Below, one piece after another: positions 8,530 through 21,680 of a DNA stretch of 64,000 nt. A model generated the notes under the pieces. The model worked only from the letters and a program-made list of their open reading frames with translations. It searched no databases and had not been told where the DNA came from. The stretch lies in assembly GCF_963678975.1 (NCBI RefSeq), contig NC_089280.1, positions 20,699,863 to 20,763,862 on the forward strand, read 5' to 3'. The DNA is from Dysidea avara. Its lineage: Eukaryota; Porifera; Demospongiae; Dictyoceratida; Dysideidae. The stretch's first letter is position 1, and each line of letters starts with the position of its first letter. A program made the translations under genes and the position numbers.

Positions 8530-11500
8530 CACAAGAAGATGGGGCTTCATAACAAACCATAGATCTGCAGGAAATATTTGTTGTTAAACAGTCACTCCAT
8601 TTAGGACTGTGATATTGTGGGGTGATGACAACATGTTATGTTCAGGTGTGTATATGGTTTTATTTACTACAAGACAACTCCTTGATTTCAAAATATTAAT
8701 GTGATTTCTGTGTTTCACTGAAATGTCCCTATCCTTCCAACTCCTTAACCACTAGTAACCAGTGCTATAACATGACGACATGTTTGTTGGTGTTGTGTGG
8801 TTTATAAATTTGATTTGGTGTTAGGTAACTCCTTGATTTCAACATCATTATTGTGATACTGGCTGGTTTCATTAAAGTGTCCCTAACTCTTGCAATTTCC
8901 AGCCCCGACAGGGTACTGACTACCAATCTAATCACTGTAAAGCTGGGTAGAAGTTTTTAATGCCTTATTTTAATCATAAATATTCCAGTTGTAAAATGTG
9001 ACATTATGGCTGATTTTCCAACATCTGGTCACGTTTATTATAGTGATGAAAATGTTCAGGATGTGTCAAGAGATCATAACTGACATATTGAGGTTTCTAT
9101 ATACATAATTATTCTGTTATTACCTTGAAAAGCACTTAATAATGTCACACTATCTACTAAGCCTTTCAATATAATGTCTGCCAGGACCAAGCTCGTTATA
9201 TTCTATAGTTTGCCATTTTGTGGCACTTTAGCTATAAGTGTGTAGTGAATTTGTGAATCTATGTGCATTGGTGCACAGTTGTGTACTTATGCACATTGAC
9301 CTTGCTCATTGCTTTTGTCAGGGAATATTGTGCTTAGTTTTCTTGCACCTGTTGTTTTTGTTTTGGTTCAAGGATTAGCATATTGAATAAACTTGACTAA
9401 ACTAATAATATAATTATGTAGTTATAATAAAATTTGCATATAAACTCAGACTAATATGATTATATACACTCAGTTTAATAGTGTATAATAAAAGATAATA
9501 AAATGAATTCAAAGATTTCATTTGGTATGAGCAAAGCTAGAATTTCAACATCTAGTGGTACTCTGCAGGTATTCTCATTATAATAGAATAACAGTTTTGA
9601 AACTGCCTAAAAGTAGCTATACGTATACATGGATTTTAAGTAGCTACACCAGGCAATCAATCAAATAACATGTATGGTTACTTGCATGTAAATTCTTTAG
9701 TTCAAATTCAAGTTTGAAAGATATTTTCATAAATTATTATACTGGGCTGGCAGCTACAGCTGATTATGCTCAGGTAACTAAACTTGTCCCAACAGTTACA
9801 AAATAATAATAATTACCGGCTTAGTTAGGTCAGTATTGAGATAAATAAAAGTCTAGTTGTCTTTTACTGAAATAGTTCAATAACTTGTGGAGGAGGTCAT
9901 TCTATTCTAAGGGAGAAACTATATTCATGCAGGCATCATTCTGACATGTGTGAAGTAATAGGGATTGATGGTGATCTGTGGAATGGGGATAAAGTAATTA
10001 GGAAATTTTAGAGCCATAAGGCCTTTTACAAAGATGTTGTAGCATGGGGGCATGGGCCAATTAAGAGTATATAACATGATGGTACGTAACACTGTGACTG
10101 TAATGATAGTCATTGAATATTAACTGAATTAGAGCTCTCCTGTGAATATTTTTCTAATTTTGTGTGTGTTTAACTAATATAAAAGCAGAGTTTGATATCA
10201 AACAGCTGTAGCTAGTAGTTATATGTGATAAGGAATTTCTTTAAGGTTGACAATACAACAATTATTTTTTTGTTAATTTGATCACTCTATACCAAATTAA
10301 CAAGTTATATGATTAAACAACTTTGTTTTGTTTCTGTACATGACACATTTTCAGATAATTTTGTTTATAATAACACAATTAGCTAGTGAGGTCATGTACT
10401 GAAATTGTTATAGGTGCACATGTGATTCAGATTTGTTGTAAATAAAAATTATTATGAATGCATAACTTCCACTTAGCTAACTCTTTGAAATTCATATTTC
10501 CATCATATTACTCTACCATGGCATGGATAGGACCAGACAAGTGCATGCGCACATGCGTGCATGCAAACACACTCTTTCATGTGTGTATATGCATTGTGCA
10601 CGGATCATGTACCATTAAAAATGTGTGGCTAATCTATATATTATCTAGCTATGGTTAAATGCATGGATGGAGTTGCATGTATGTGTTTGTATTTGTTTGT
10701 GTGTACATCATCATGTGTACTTTATCCCATGTATTTACCCAACTGTAAGTGGGTACCTGGTGTTGACTGGGGAAGTATTAAAGTACCATTTGTCTGAGTC
10801 ACTTACAGAATGGATGAAGTTTGTGTGGGACTTTGGCTGCCATGACCTGTGAGGTATACAGTCCTCATGTAGGGTACTATAGTCTTGAGGATTGAGACTA
10901 CTGTAATTCGCTTTATTTTTGTGCAAAAAAAACTTTTTGTGATAAAAATTTTCATGTAAAATATTTTTGTATGATTTATGTGAATGACTGCTCTATTAGT
11001 CCTATGTAAAAAATTTCATACAAGTTTTGCATACAAAAATTATTTTACAATGAAATAAAAAAAGAAGCAAATTACAGTAGTACCCTACTGAGATTGAGCT
11101 GATAGCTACTTCAGAAAATCATTGAAAAAGAAAGGTAATTTATTTCTCAAGAGAAGTAACATTTCAGCTTATTTGGATGACAGTATTGGTATGAAGAGTG
11201 GACATGTGTGATTTGTTTCCAAGAGGGTTGAGTAGCTACAAAGATTCTAAATTTCAAAATGGTTTGTAGCTAATTTCATTTCTGAGATATGGTTTTTGAG
11301 GAATCGGTTCCCAAATTGGTTTAACAGGAATGTACTATAGCACCATGAGTTACATGTTTCTTACTCCCTGTAGTCACAGGCTTCTCACAGGTCCCTAGTG
11401 GGATAGCATTTACAGAATTAAGAATGAGTAGTGCACAGGTGTCCCATTGTTGCTGCATGGATAGGTGTGACCATGTATAATTATGGAAGTTGAAGGTTTA

Positions 11501-11774
11501 GATTTGAGAGTGTGTGTATTCATGTTTGTAACGCATAATAATAATAGTTGAAGGCCTGTCTACTATCATGTTTGGTGCATGAAGCCAGATCAGGTCTGTA
11601 CCACACATCAATGACTATAGATATGTATACTGTGACTTCTGCTATTAGGGGTATATACCAGACACATGAAGCTGCAGTGTAAGATGAAGCTGCAGTGTAA
11701 GGTGAAGCTAGTACAGGTAAATAAATAAACATACTTTACATCATTACACTTTGAGTAATCTATGCACTCTAAAA
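8530..11774. other. Non-coding DNA between Cys-rich gene 1 and the 3.5-kb insertion
   Basis: AT-rich sequence shared with the second unit. About 10745-10860 carries a piece of the dispersed GTGGGTACCTGGTGTTGACT element seen also at about 25070, 39890 and 46760. The stretch at about 11350-11430 (ACTCCCTGTAGTCACAGGCT, then CTCACAGGTCCCTAGTGGGA) recurs upstream of all three fucosidase copies, at about 25410 and 34452. No coding gene is seen. Confidence 0.6.
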
Positions 11775-14062
11775 GAGTTGTCACAATATATTTGGACCCC
11801 AAAAAAGTGTCCACTATTTCTTGAAATATTTGGACCCCTCTGAATTATTTTATCCTCCCTACAAAATTTATTATTAACGCCATTTGCACGCATTCAAAGG
11901 GGGTCCAGATATTTCAGCTGAAATAATCGATCTCCCCATGTACATATATTATCCTTGCCTTAACTGTTGCATTCAGCTAACCACACCAGTTTCTTTTATT
12001 ATGAAAAGTGACAATCGTGAAGTGTCTAACTATACTATTTCTCTTATGGGCTGCCTCTGCCAACACTTTGTCCACTGCTGTCAGTTTTCAACATTGGTCC
12101 ATGCAATGTGATGCAAAGTACTTATTATATAATTCCACCTGCCTTAATGTTTAAAATGGTTGTTTAAAGTCAGCAGAGATAGACTTATCATCACAATAAG
12201 GTGCTAGATACTCAACTCATCGAAATGTTTGTTACTTTTTTAGTATATGCTGACCTATAGAACTTCCAAGCTAGCTATATTGAAGCACCTTAAGCAACAA
12301 TTCCAATATCCATATAACAACATGCTATCACCCAAATATATTCACTACTATGAAAATGTGATGGTGGAATTGACTTGTCCTCTGGACTTTGTACATCATA
12401 TACAATCAACCCTTTCCAGGAAATAATTCAAAGTAACTTTCAATTGCTGCAGAGATTCTAATTCTAATTTAAAAGTAGCTACTAAGTTACTATGAGACAA
12501 TTGGAATTACAGTGCTTGGTCACTGAATTAACAACACTTTTCATGTTGTTTGTCAGGAAGATGTTGAATGATGCTGCCGGTATATAATAGATTTCATCTT
12601 CTGAAAGAAATTTCATAGCTCAATCATGCAAAGAGTGGGTGGACTCAGCCACCCATACTGCAGAGGTGAATCTAGGATTTTTTGAAAGGGGGGCTAAGCT
12701 GGATAGGGATATAGGCAACTAGCCAGACATTAGAAGATATCAAGCCTTCCCACAAGGCCCTATAGTGTTAAGATTCATGTAGTATCCTTGGTCAAATTAA
12801 CTATTTGGAATATTGACTAGCATGCAAAGCATGCCAATCTAGGCATGCCCCCAGGAAATTTTTGAACATTAGGCCCTCTAAAGGTAGTGTTTTTAGCAGT
12901 TTTTCAGTGGAAAATAATGGTTTTTATATCATTAAAAATTACTTTTCCATTAAACCGAGACTGATTGTAATATGCATTGAGTAGCTATCATGCATGCATG
13001 ATAATCTTTTCATTTGTAGCTACCAAGCTTTTAGATAAAGCTAGCTATATGCCATAATGCATCAGCTACTCTTAGCCATGTTCTAATCAGCTAAATCTGT
13101 GAGGCAGAAACATGTGTAGATAAGTAGTAGTGGTGTTGAGCATCACAATTATTAGTATGCATGCTCCTTAACTTATATACCTTGTTAGCCATACCACCAA
13201 TAAAGTGTCAGTGCTGAAAAGCAGAATGCAGTAGCTATTAGCTAGTCCACTGGCAATCCTTAGCAAAGAAATTTTACATTTATGGGCTTTCTGAATTTGC
13301 TGTTGTGATAGTCAACTTATTTCTAGATCTGCTGGGTTAGAAAGACTGATCTATAGCTAGCAACAAATGCCAGTACCATAACCCACAGCATGGGGTCATA
13401 TCAGAGGGTAACTGTTATAGATTTTACATTCATAGACAGAAGTGGGTGAATATGCTATATAGCTGCCCTATAGCTAGACTGTAAATTACCAAAAGACTAC
13501 AGTTTGCTAAATGGCTGAGTTGGTAGCTACATATTATACTGAAGCTGATAACTCTAACCAATTAAACCAACTAACACTTTTTGAATCATATAGTTTATTT
13601 TAAAATATAAAAACCACACTAATCACCTCTTATAGCCATAGTGGAAAACACTGCTAACTATCGAAATAAAACAATACCCACAATTAAACTGGACACAATC
13701 AAAACTTGTTTCATGGAAGAACTCTTGAGGAAAAGGAAGCTATACTCTCCTGGAACGGAGATGAACAATAGGTATAGTTACATAGACATTATTTGTGTTG
13801 GTAGTGATGCTTAGTTCCTGAAATAAGTCTGCTTTTGATACACATAGAAGATTTAACGTTTTATTGGCCAAGTACAAACTGAGAAAGGAAAGGGGGTACA
13901 GCCACCTTAGCCCTCCTAAAGTTATTGTCATATCAAGCTTAAACTTTGCCAGAGCATGCATTTGGTCAAGTAGATTATAAACAGGAGTTCAAAATGCACA
14001 ATTGTGTTGGGTTTTCGCTGATCTGGTCATAAATGTAAACAAACAATTTTAAGTTTGAAGTA

Positions 14063-14175
14063 GTACAGTGGTCCCTCTATTATCCGGTCACTGATTATCC
14101 AAATGTTCTCTTATCCCAACTGTATAAGTGACTGTTCTATTAGAGCATTTTGCCTAAAGTGTATGTTCTGTTAGA
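14063..14175. repeat. Partial pogo-like end
   Basis: TACAGTGGTCCCTCTATTAT with TCCGGTCACTGATTATCC resembles the CAGTGGAACCT ends at 5918 and 21894, followed by two CTCTATTAGAG-type motifs. No matching right end was found. Confidence 0.4.
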
Positions 14176-14381
14176 GAATTTTAACATGCTCTGTATACAA
14201 ATCTGCCCCTAAATTACTTAATATAATAACTGTATTTTACTGATGTAGCTAAATTTTATTCTTTTAACCACACCATACCCACACAGGTCCTTTATATTGT
14301 GGTCCTGTTTGGTCACATACGTCCAAAAATTTACCCGTTATTTAATTCTTTTTTTTGTATTTGTACACATTCAGCATCATT

Positions 14382-14514
14382 AATTGTGACCAGATTTGCA
14401 AAAAGGTACCTTTTCCACACATTTTACATGTGAGCAAACAAAATCTTATAGTTCAAAGCAACAGGTCAAAATTTGTGTGTGAAAAGGTACCTTTTTGCAA
14501 ATCTGATCACAATT
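14382..14514. mobile_element. Short GTGAC-end palindromic MITE
   Basis: Inverted arms TTGTGACCAGATTTGCAAAA and the complement ending GATCACAA extend through AAGGTACCTTTTCACACA. The end sequence matches the family at 28750-28997 and 17914-18541. Confidence 0.65.
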
Positions 14515-14769
14515 TATCAATGATGGCATCATTTATCAATTATGGTTTATTCTCTTATATGTGCTGTGGGAGTGTGGGAAACAAATAATTTCATTTGAAA
14601 TGTTTTATTCCTCCTTCTATTGACTTTATTGACTGTAGGGAATTTCCCTTAAATCCCCTTTTAAAGGTAAGGTTGTGTTGCAAGGGAGCAAATGGCTAGT
14701 TCATTTGAAATATTATAGCTACCCTCCTAATCAGTCCACTACATTTTTACTACTAACTACAACGTACAC

Positions 14770-15005
14770 ATGACTGGGCTAAAATACTTGACAATTGTCT
14801 ATGCTCTCACTGTGTTTTCATTGACTATGTGAAAGCATTTGATTCTGTACCCCATGAAAGACTATATTGTTAAAACTGGAAGCTTATCGAATCCATGGAT
14901 CATTGTTAGAATGCATGGTTCTGTTCATTCCTCACTACCTGCAGACAAAGGGTTGCAAATTGTCATCAATGGCCATTAATTATTCTGAGTTGTCTGAAGT
15001 AATAT
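14770..15005 (+). pseudogene. Reverse transcriptase fragment of a non-LTR retrotransposon
   Basis: One frame reads VFIDYVKAFDSVPHERLY, the conserved palm block of LINE reverse transcriptases (F-D-x-KAFD-VPH). A few residues on, after a frameshift, comes NPWIIVRMHGS then LQIVINGH, matching the I-W-I-FL-R-Q-VVING stretch. Stops and frameshifts make it dead. It sits inside the 11775-15290 insertion. Confidence 0.7.
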
Positions 15006-16559
15006 AGTTAGACACTTAGCTAATACAGTATACAGAGACTGGGGTGGTTAGCTGAATGCAACAGATAAGGGCAAGGATATAATATAGACAGGGGGGTTGA
15101 TTATTTCAGCTGAAATATCTGGATTCCCCTTTGAATGCGTGCAAATAATGTTAATAATAAAATTTGTAGGGAGGATAAAATATTTCAGAGGGGTCCATAT
15201 ATTTCAAACATTTTTGTTCCGGGCGTCCAAATTTTTGATATATTTGGACCAGGGGGACCAAAATAGGGGGTCCAAATGTTTCGTAACAGCAATCACTAAT
15301 GAAAACATCCATTTCTAATTACATACTTGTAGCGCATGCGCTTTTGCATGATGGTCGAGGTAACAGTTTTCGAGCAGTTGCTGTTTAGAGTGTTTGCCGT
15401 TCTCTTTGTGAGTAGTTTGGCAACCTACACTCCGGATTGGACATATTTGGATGTCAGACCGATACCTAGCTGGTATGAGGATGCAAAATTTGGCATCTTC
15501 ATACACTGGGGTTTTTGGGTGATTTTTTTGTGGGTCACACCTACATCTTTGTGGTCCCTACTATACAGTACACTGTATGATTAGAGTGACTGTATGATTA
15601 GAGTGACTGTTGTATAACTTGTGTTAGAGTCTCTTGAGTCAGCCAAGGGGTGTGCAGCTAGCCAGACCAATAAGGGGTGAGGTCATCTTGTTTACTGTTA
15701 AATAAATAGCTAGATTGTTAAGAGGTGTGGTCTCCATTCTCTATCGCTATTAGTCCAACTAGATCTTATTTTAGTAGGGCAGCTTAGCTGGTGGAAGTGG
15801 ACACTCTGGACAAAAGCACCAATATTTTTTTACATACTACCCAGGTCGGTAGCTTTCCATTTTTGATAGGAACCAATTCATCCAATCACCCTGAGGCAGT
15901 TTGCTAAAGCATTTTAAGATGGCTGCTATGTTAGTAAAATGGCTTTTTGTTTATTTCTTCCTTAGACATTATTTAAATTGCTACTATTTTGCATCAAAGT
16001 ATAGGGCTTACTTTGTGAAACAACTTGCTTTTTATTTGAAGTCAATAACTTGTTCCATTGCAGAGTTGTGATCATTTATGTAAACCAGAAACCCATCAAA
16101 TTGGTTCTGCCCACGCATTTGATTACAAATGCATTGAAGTCTGCCTAACTCCTGATCAGTTCATTATTAAGACATGTTAGGGTTATTGTAGGCATATAAT
16201 TATTCCATGTAGAATGTTACCATAGAAACTAAACACTCATCTGTTACCATAGAAACCGAAAAGAAACATTGAAAACACTCAGTATAGTGTTTTTAATAGC
16301 CTTGTAATCTATATGTAAAATTGCACAAGTTATAAGCTCTTTATTCATTATCATGATAACTCAGCAAATATCAGAAAACAGTTGATGATACCTGTATTGT
16401 TTACAAAACAGAACACAATGAATCAAAATCCAACTAAATACGTACAATCAAGAATGATAATTTACTAAATTTTACTGTATTAGTGATCTATCAAGTATCG
16501 TCACGCTCAGTATTAGGTATTGTGTGTTTCTCAATCTAAGCAGTGACAGTTACAGAGCT

Positions 16560-17530
16560 CTGTGCGCTACCAACCAGCTTTTCTGCATGAACATCTGCCA
16601 CTCTTACATTTACACTTAACTAGTTCACTACAAGCTTTAGCAGCTATAGGAATTGTGCTCCACACTCACTGAACACATCAAGTGTCTACCCCCAGCCTTC
16701 TGGAGGTGAGTTCTGTTGCTCATTTTGCTTACTGGAGCACCATATTGCAGCTTGATATGCCACTCATTTGGTATGCTGCAACAGTGCTTCCTGTGTTGGG
16801 GCAGCATCTCCATCACCCTACCCTTGTTGCAAAATAAATCCTTTCTAGCTTTATTCACATATTGTAGCTCACTTGTTTTGTCATACATTAGTACTATAAA
16901 ATGTTCTAGCAACCTGAAATGTGCAGAATCAATATCTATAATAGATAAGGGTGGAGTGCCACATAGGCCACCCATTCTGATATCTTACCTTTACCATAAA
17001 GCGAAGATGAGTGTCACAACCTGTGAAACTACAGTATGTATATGAAACGCTGGTATATAGAGCAATAGATTTCTCTGTACCAAGCTTTTGATAGATAGCA
17101 CTTAATTACGTGATAAAGTGTTTGTCAGCACAAAAGGCTGACAAAAAGTTACAAGATGGTGGAACTTTCCAATTGAAATTTGTATCAACAGTGCAGTTGC
17201 TGTAGCCATTCATAAAAGCTTCAGATAATCAGCTTTGTGTCAGCTTCTATTTTGATTGTTGAAAGAGAACTTCCATGAAATGGCCTTTGGCTGTGGTACT
17301 TGAGGGATTGTGATCAAGGTTGTCAAGTGCATCAACAGTAAACAGACAATTTACAACTCCCTTCTCTTCATATATATTCCTTACAAACAGCAGTTGTTAA
17401 CTGGCTTTCTATTTCAAGAACCCTGTCTTGGCTTGTGCACCTAGACCTAAGTCATATAGATGATTTACTATCTACTTTCTCTGTGAATTTTCATAGAGAA
17501 CAATGGAGGTTGTCTCTCCCATAAATGACG
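16560..17530 (-). pseudogene. Degenerate ORF of a multicopy TE-associated protein, C-terminal part
   Basis: Pieces in several frames read YDLGLGAQAKTGFL (about 17450-17410), VDALDNLDHNPSSTTAKG (about 17330-17280), then HFRLLEHFIVLMYDKTSELQ and NKARKDLFC (about 16925-16830). Last come AAKACSELVKCKCKSGRCSC and RKAGW near 16640-16570. I recall this order (DNIDHNPSSTTAKDSFHGT, a VMYxKTS segment, and a Cys-rich KC-C-C tail) from a protein family scattered in high copy in corals, sponges and arthropods. The copy is full of stops. The family's biochemical role is unknown to me. Confidence 0.55.
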
Positions 17531-17913
17531 AGACTAAACAGTAGCTGGTGTGTGCTTACTGAAATTAAAAAAGAGTGTTTGTGAGATTGTGAGGCTTACC
17601 TGTGAATCGGCAGAATCTTGACATTATAAGTCAAGACCATTATTTTAGTATCATGGATACTAGGGTCTGTTGCTGACAACCAGGTGGAAACTTACCATGA
17701 AAAGAAAAACCTTTGTAACATGTAATGTCTTTTCACACAATCTTGCCAACAATACCATTTAATCTTGTGTGGTGCAACCTGTTTTAATATCTCCTGTATA
17801 TATACCTTGCATAATTTTATTATTGTCATCATTTTGTTCTTGCTCTTGTGGAAAATGTGATAGAACTTTCTCCCCATATCAAACTCTATTTATCTCCTTC
17901 TAAACACCTAGGT

Positions 17914-18541
17914 CATATGGTGACTGGATTTGACAAAACCTGGCTTCGATGCACAAAGTTTTGTTAGGAGATATGGCGATTTTAAGTAATCACTGTGTAG
18001 TAACTTCCCAGTGCCTACAGCTATGCAAACAAAATTTGTACCAATTATTCATCTATTTACTAGCTATCACTGTGTGGGTGTATAAGTTTCTGATACCCAA
18101 AATATGCCCTGTTTTGGGCAGCTTTTTTTGAGCGGGTAATGATATCACAGGTGGTAGTAATAGGGGCAGTGGGTGAGCTTAATATATGTAGGAGTATAAA
18201 ATGGAGCAAGAAGACGAATGGAATCCAGATGCCATGCTTGGGCCCTCATGGCCTCAAATCATTCCAAATTGATTGAGAACACTATTGGTGAGCTCTCTGT
18301 GAAGTCCCAGCTCACTACACACCATTACAACAAAGCCATGGCCATTTAATGGCACCAATCTTCCACTCATGGCTTTGACAGGGTCGGAAGAAAGCTTCTG
18401 CAGAAACCAGACTTGCCAGTCCTGAAGGAAATACAGAGTGGAATATGATAGTGTATTATACCAGCAATCTATTTCTGGTAAAAACATAAGTTTGATTTTT
18501 TGTGTGTGGAAGCCGGGTTATATGAAATCCGGTCACATATA
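17914..18541. mobile_element. GTGAC-end MITE, copy 2
   Basis: About 628 bp with inverted ends ATATGGTGACTGGATTTG and (reverse) ATATGTGACCGGATTTC. It matches 6205-7216 without the Harbinger-like insert. It interrupts the broken minus-strand transposon frame between 17530 and 18600. Confidence 0.75.
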
Positions 18542-18599
18542 ACCTCGAGCTTTTTCCATACAATTGGTAAGATAAGTAAGACAAGACATAACGAGCCAT

Positions 18600-18914
18600 C
18601 TTTTCTGTTGACCGGCATCAGACTTCACACCTGAAATCGAAAATACTGCTTCCTACAGTAGCTTGAATTTGGTATGCTCTCGTTAATTTCTCATTGCTAA
18701 GTTTAAATAACAAGACTAACTTATGCCAAGCTGCCTTGCTTTGCACTAGTTCTTCAGTTGTAATATCATTACTGAACATTAGGACAACTAGCAAAGTTCC
18801 AAGCAAATGAGAAATGAGTTGTATACTACTAACAGGTCCTGTCTCCTTTTTGTATTGGGTTGGCATGTCAGTGATTCCTTTGTCTTTTGCTGACAGATCA
18901 GACACATACTCCAA
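18600..18914 (-). pseudogene. Possible N-terminal fragment of the same TE-associated protein
   Basis: An open minus-strand frame contains AAWHKLVLLFKLSNEKLTRA, resembling the AxWHKSC-KFSxxKLxRA segment that I associate with the N-terminus of the family at 16560-17530. Strand and order fit. The similarity is short, so this is tentative. Confidence 0.35.
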
Positions 18915-20389
18915 TCCATATTTAAAACTTTAGTTTAACTACATCTGTTTATTTAACAGCACTTAATGTCAACATACAGATAGGTTATTTATCTTAGAAA
19001 GTACTCAAAATCTCAATCCCACAAGCAAAAGGTAGTTGTCAATGGTAACCATATGTGTGAATGCTTTACTACAACTGGTTTTTACCATTGTGTAATATAA
19101 TATTGATGCTATGATGAGAAAACGCATGGGAACACATGTATGACTTCATGTTAACTTGATTTCATTACATCAAGTACTTTAAATGCATAAACAAATGGGA
19201 AACCATAAAAGTACAATCTGGTTCCTATCAAAAATTGAAAGGTGATAGGGTAGACAACATTTGGAGAAAGTTTGGTGCTTTTGTCCAGAATGTCCACATC
19301 CACTCAAAATTTGCCATTAAGCTGCCCTACTATTTGATGGATGTGGTTGCAAAGGGGATCCCAATTGCGAAGTTGCAGATATCTACTAAGCTGGTATTAT
19401 TATATAATAGCAGGGGAGGGACTGAAGCACTTCTGAAATCAAGCTCTGAAATAATTCTGTAGCGTCTAAATATGCTGCTGAAAGAAAGTGTTGATATGGA
19501 AAATTAACGCCTCAAGAAAAGACAAGGTGCAGAGGGCCAACACTCGTCGGAACCCCAAAGGCACATCCCACTGATGAGTTTGTTATTGTGGCATAAAATG
19601 GTGATCGTGTGCTGCTTCATTTGGCCTCTAGTCTTGTGACTGTGGTCAGACAGTCAGACAGTTAGGCTATATTCGAGTTGGCGATTTTTAAAATTCTATA
19701 TCCTGTCACCTGTAAGTGCTTTCTTATATTTAATGCTGTATTATATATTATATGGACTAGTACTATTTCATAAAGGTGATTTTTGTCGCGTAAGATGTCT
19801 CTTGGATGATTTTCAAAGGAGGAATTTTGGGAGGTATGCAAAAATGTTGCCTACTTAAACAGTACTACCGTACCATTTGATAGGCCAGTATTCAAATGCA
19901 ATTTCCAAGCAGTGACGTAACACCCATTTTGTTCTTGCTTGGTCAGACTAATCTGTTTAATGTAATGTATAACTGGCTTTCCTGTATTAAAATCTGTGTA
20001 TCGAACAAGAAGCATGTGGTCTTACCTTGGAGTATGTGGTGATGTCACATACCATTTTATAGTGTTCTGTGCTTGATTAATTGAAAGAGTAAGTTGATAG
20101 AAGCTTTGTTAATATTGACTCTGTGATAAAATACTGATATTTTTAGTATAGCTACAGTATGTCTAAGAAGGTGGTTACTAGGTGAGGTTCCACTGTATAA
20201 TTTTAATTTGTATTTTGGTTTATAGGAGAGTTAGCTGAAGCAATCATAGACATACACTTTGCTTTACTACTCATTGTTTGAATTCTTTTATCTTGAAGAC
20301 CAGGGGAACAACTTCACAACACAAAATTATGTGTTTGTATAATTTGAGATTATTAATTGGAGAATTGAGGAAACAATCAACTTGATTTT

Positions 20390-21680
20390 TACGGGGAGCA
20401 TGTATTAAAATGTTTGTAGATTCTTGTCGTTTGAGTTAAGTAATAGGGGCCAGTTGACTACTACACAGAAAATCACATAACGACCGAATTATCGTTTATA
20501 CATCTAGTGATTTAATATGTTGTACTGGCAGTATAAATAGCTTCCTTTTGTTCTCAGATATTTTTTAATGTAAAAAGGTTTGGGGATCTACAAAATGATT
20601 GAAATAAAATGATTGGTGCTGTAAAATTAAACTAGATTTTAGATCGTTTCAAGCTTGAAGGCATTCATTTCAAGTAGCTAGCTAATTTAGTATCAATTGT
20701 ACCTTCTATCTGTTCTATTGATGTTTTGGAGCTTCAGCTAGGTGCTTAGTAGCAGGCTATCATCAGTTTTTGCCAAGCTTGTATAATCAGCTCTTGCCTA
20801 TCCTTTCACCGTAGTTACAACATTCTGTACAACTCTCCAGTGAGAAAAGTTCATCTAGCAGGCTTACTACCCGTCCTCTTTCAGGCAGCTACACCTTACA
20901 TAAAAGAACCTTTCGTGATGCCCTTTGTCTTTGATATGGTTGGCAGCCCTCTTCCCTGCCTTGTAGTTGTGTTTGTGGGAAGCCAATGACTGTTGAGCAT
21001 GCTTTCAGCTGTTCTTTTGGTGGCTTTCCTTCAAAAAAAACATAATGAATTGTAGGATATCACAGTTGCCTTGGTGTCAGAAGTCTACCACAATGTTTGC
21101 ACTGAACCACCATTACAGCCTTTGTCAGGAGAAAAATTCCACTACAGATCTGCTAATTTGAGGATGGTTCCCAGCTTGATGTGAGTGCTGAGAGTTTTTG
21201 GGGACAAGATAAGAAGATACAGTAGCCTTTTTCGATGTAAAAGTCTGTAATTAACCCTTTGGCCACCTCTTATGCCTCCTCCCCTTTGGCCCAATGCTGT
21301 CGTCCAGCTGAACTAGATAAGAAGAGAATATAAAATGAGCAAGTGTTTTCCTGCTTTGGTACAGCTGCAACTGTTGTCTGCAAAAAGTTCACAACACTGA
21401 TCTCTGAGAAACATGGTCATCCTTATAGTCATGCAGAGATCCAGCTATTGACTTGGCCTGTTCCAACAGTTTGGAATTGAAGTATATAATGTAATTCTTT
21501 TTTATGTGTGATGGTCAATAATAATACTTATGTAAAAACAATTGTACTCCTTTTCCCAGCAGAAAGTTTGCGATTAATAATTATATGGTTATGTGGGTCC
21601 TTTCAAGCTCAGGACATTGGTGCACATAGAATCAACAATGACGAACACAAATCTGGTCTGGTAGAATAACAGAGTTCATT
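20390..21680 (+). repeat. Segmental duplication block A, copy 2
   Basis: Same order and strand as 3815-5240. It abuts the truncated end of the unit 1 fucosidase relic, marking the junction between tandem units. It contains retrotransposon relic copy 2. Confidence 0.8.
20790..21440 (+). pseudogene. Dead C-terminal fragment of a retrotransposon-type polyprotein, copy 2
   Basis: Parallel to 4100-4935, with the same landmarks (QPLSGEKFHYRSAN at about 21117-21160) but more decay: the SIRHNE block has become a run of A, and the RCKLSF-LLRS block is deleted. Its damage differs from copy 1, so both have drifted since duplication. Confidence 0.6.

Larger units (their letters stand above)
7420..11460. 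repeat. Segmental duplication block B, copy 1
   Basis: This block matches about 21770-25500 and 26126-26400 in order and orientation. It covers the Cys-rich gene, its promoter and about 3 kb of upstream non-coding DNA. Copy 2 has extra insertions at 21894-22107, about 23255-23625 and 25501-26125 that are absent here. This copy is therefore the unfilled reference for those three insertions. Confidence 0.85.
11775..15290. mobile_element. 3.5-kb insertion with inverted GGACCCC ends
   Basis: The left end GTTGTCACAATATATTTGGA (11775) and the right end on the reverse strand GCTGTTACGAAACATTTGGA match in 18 of 24 positions including the following CCCC. Homology continues inward for about 150 bp (for example ATTTCAGCTGAAATAATC). 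The corresponding place in unit 2 (about 27440-27460) lacks the insertion. The interior is a mosaic of older repeats with no intact gene. A target duplication could not be resolved. Confidence 0.6.
15774..19335. mobile_element. Inverted-repeat-flanked element inside the fucosidase relic
   Basis: The arms 15774-15885 and 19215-19335 are inverted copies: TAGTAGGGCAGCTTA, TTCTGGACAAAAGCACCAA and TTTTTGATAGGAACCA occur in both. The interior carries a broken minus-strand reading frame (N-terminal part about 18600-18914, C-terminal part about 16560-17530) split by the MITE at 17914-18541. Together these look like an old DNA transposon. Its exact ends and target duplication are not clear. Confidence 0.5.
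15348..20339 (+). pseudogene. Alpha-L-fucosidase pseudogene (unit 1)
   Basis: The start [13 protein letters not shown], the signal peptide and YTPDW...[19 protein letters not shown] are kept at 15348-15512, matching exon 1 of the two intact genes. Then sequence switches abruptly to an unrelated repeat and stops (15582). Intron 2 sequence homologous to 30760-31060 reappears at about 19870-20225. It is followed by an exon 3 relic at 20226-20339 (ELAEAI, then a 12-base loss and frameshifts, then NNFTTQNYV). Exon 2 and exons 4-10 are missing, and block A of the next unit follows at 20390. The middle holds a 3.5-kb element. This is a remnant of a GH29 gene and cannot make enzyme. Confidence 0.85.
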
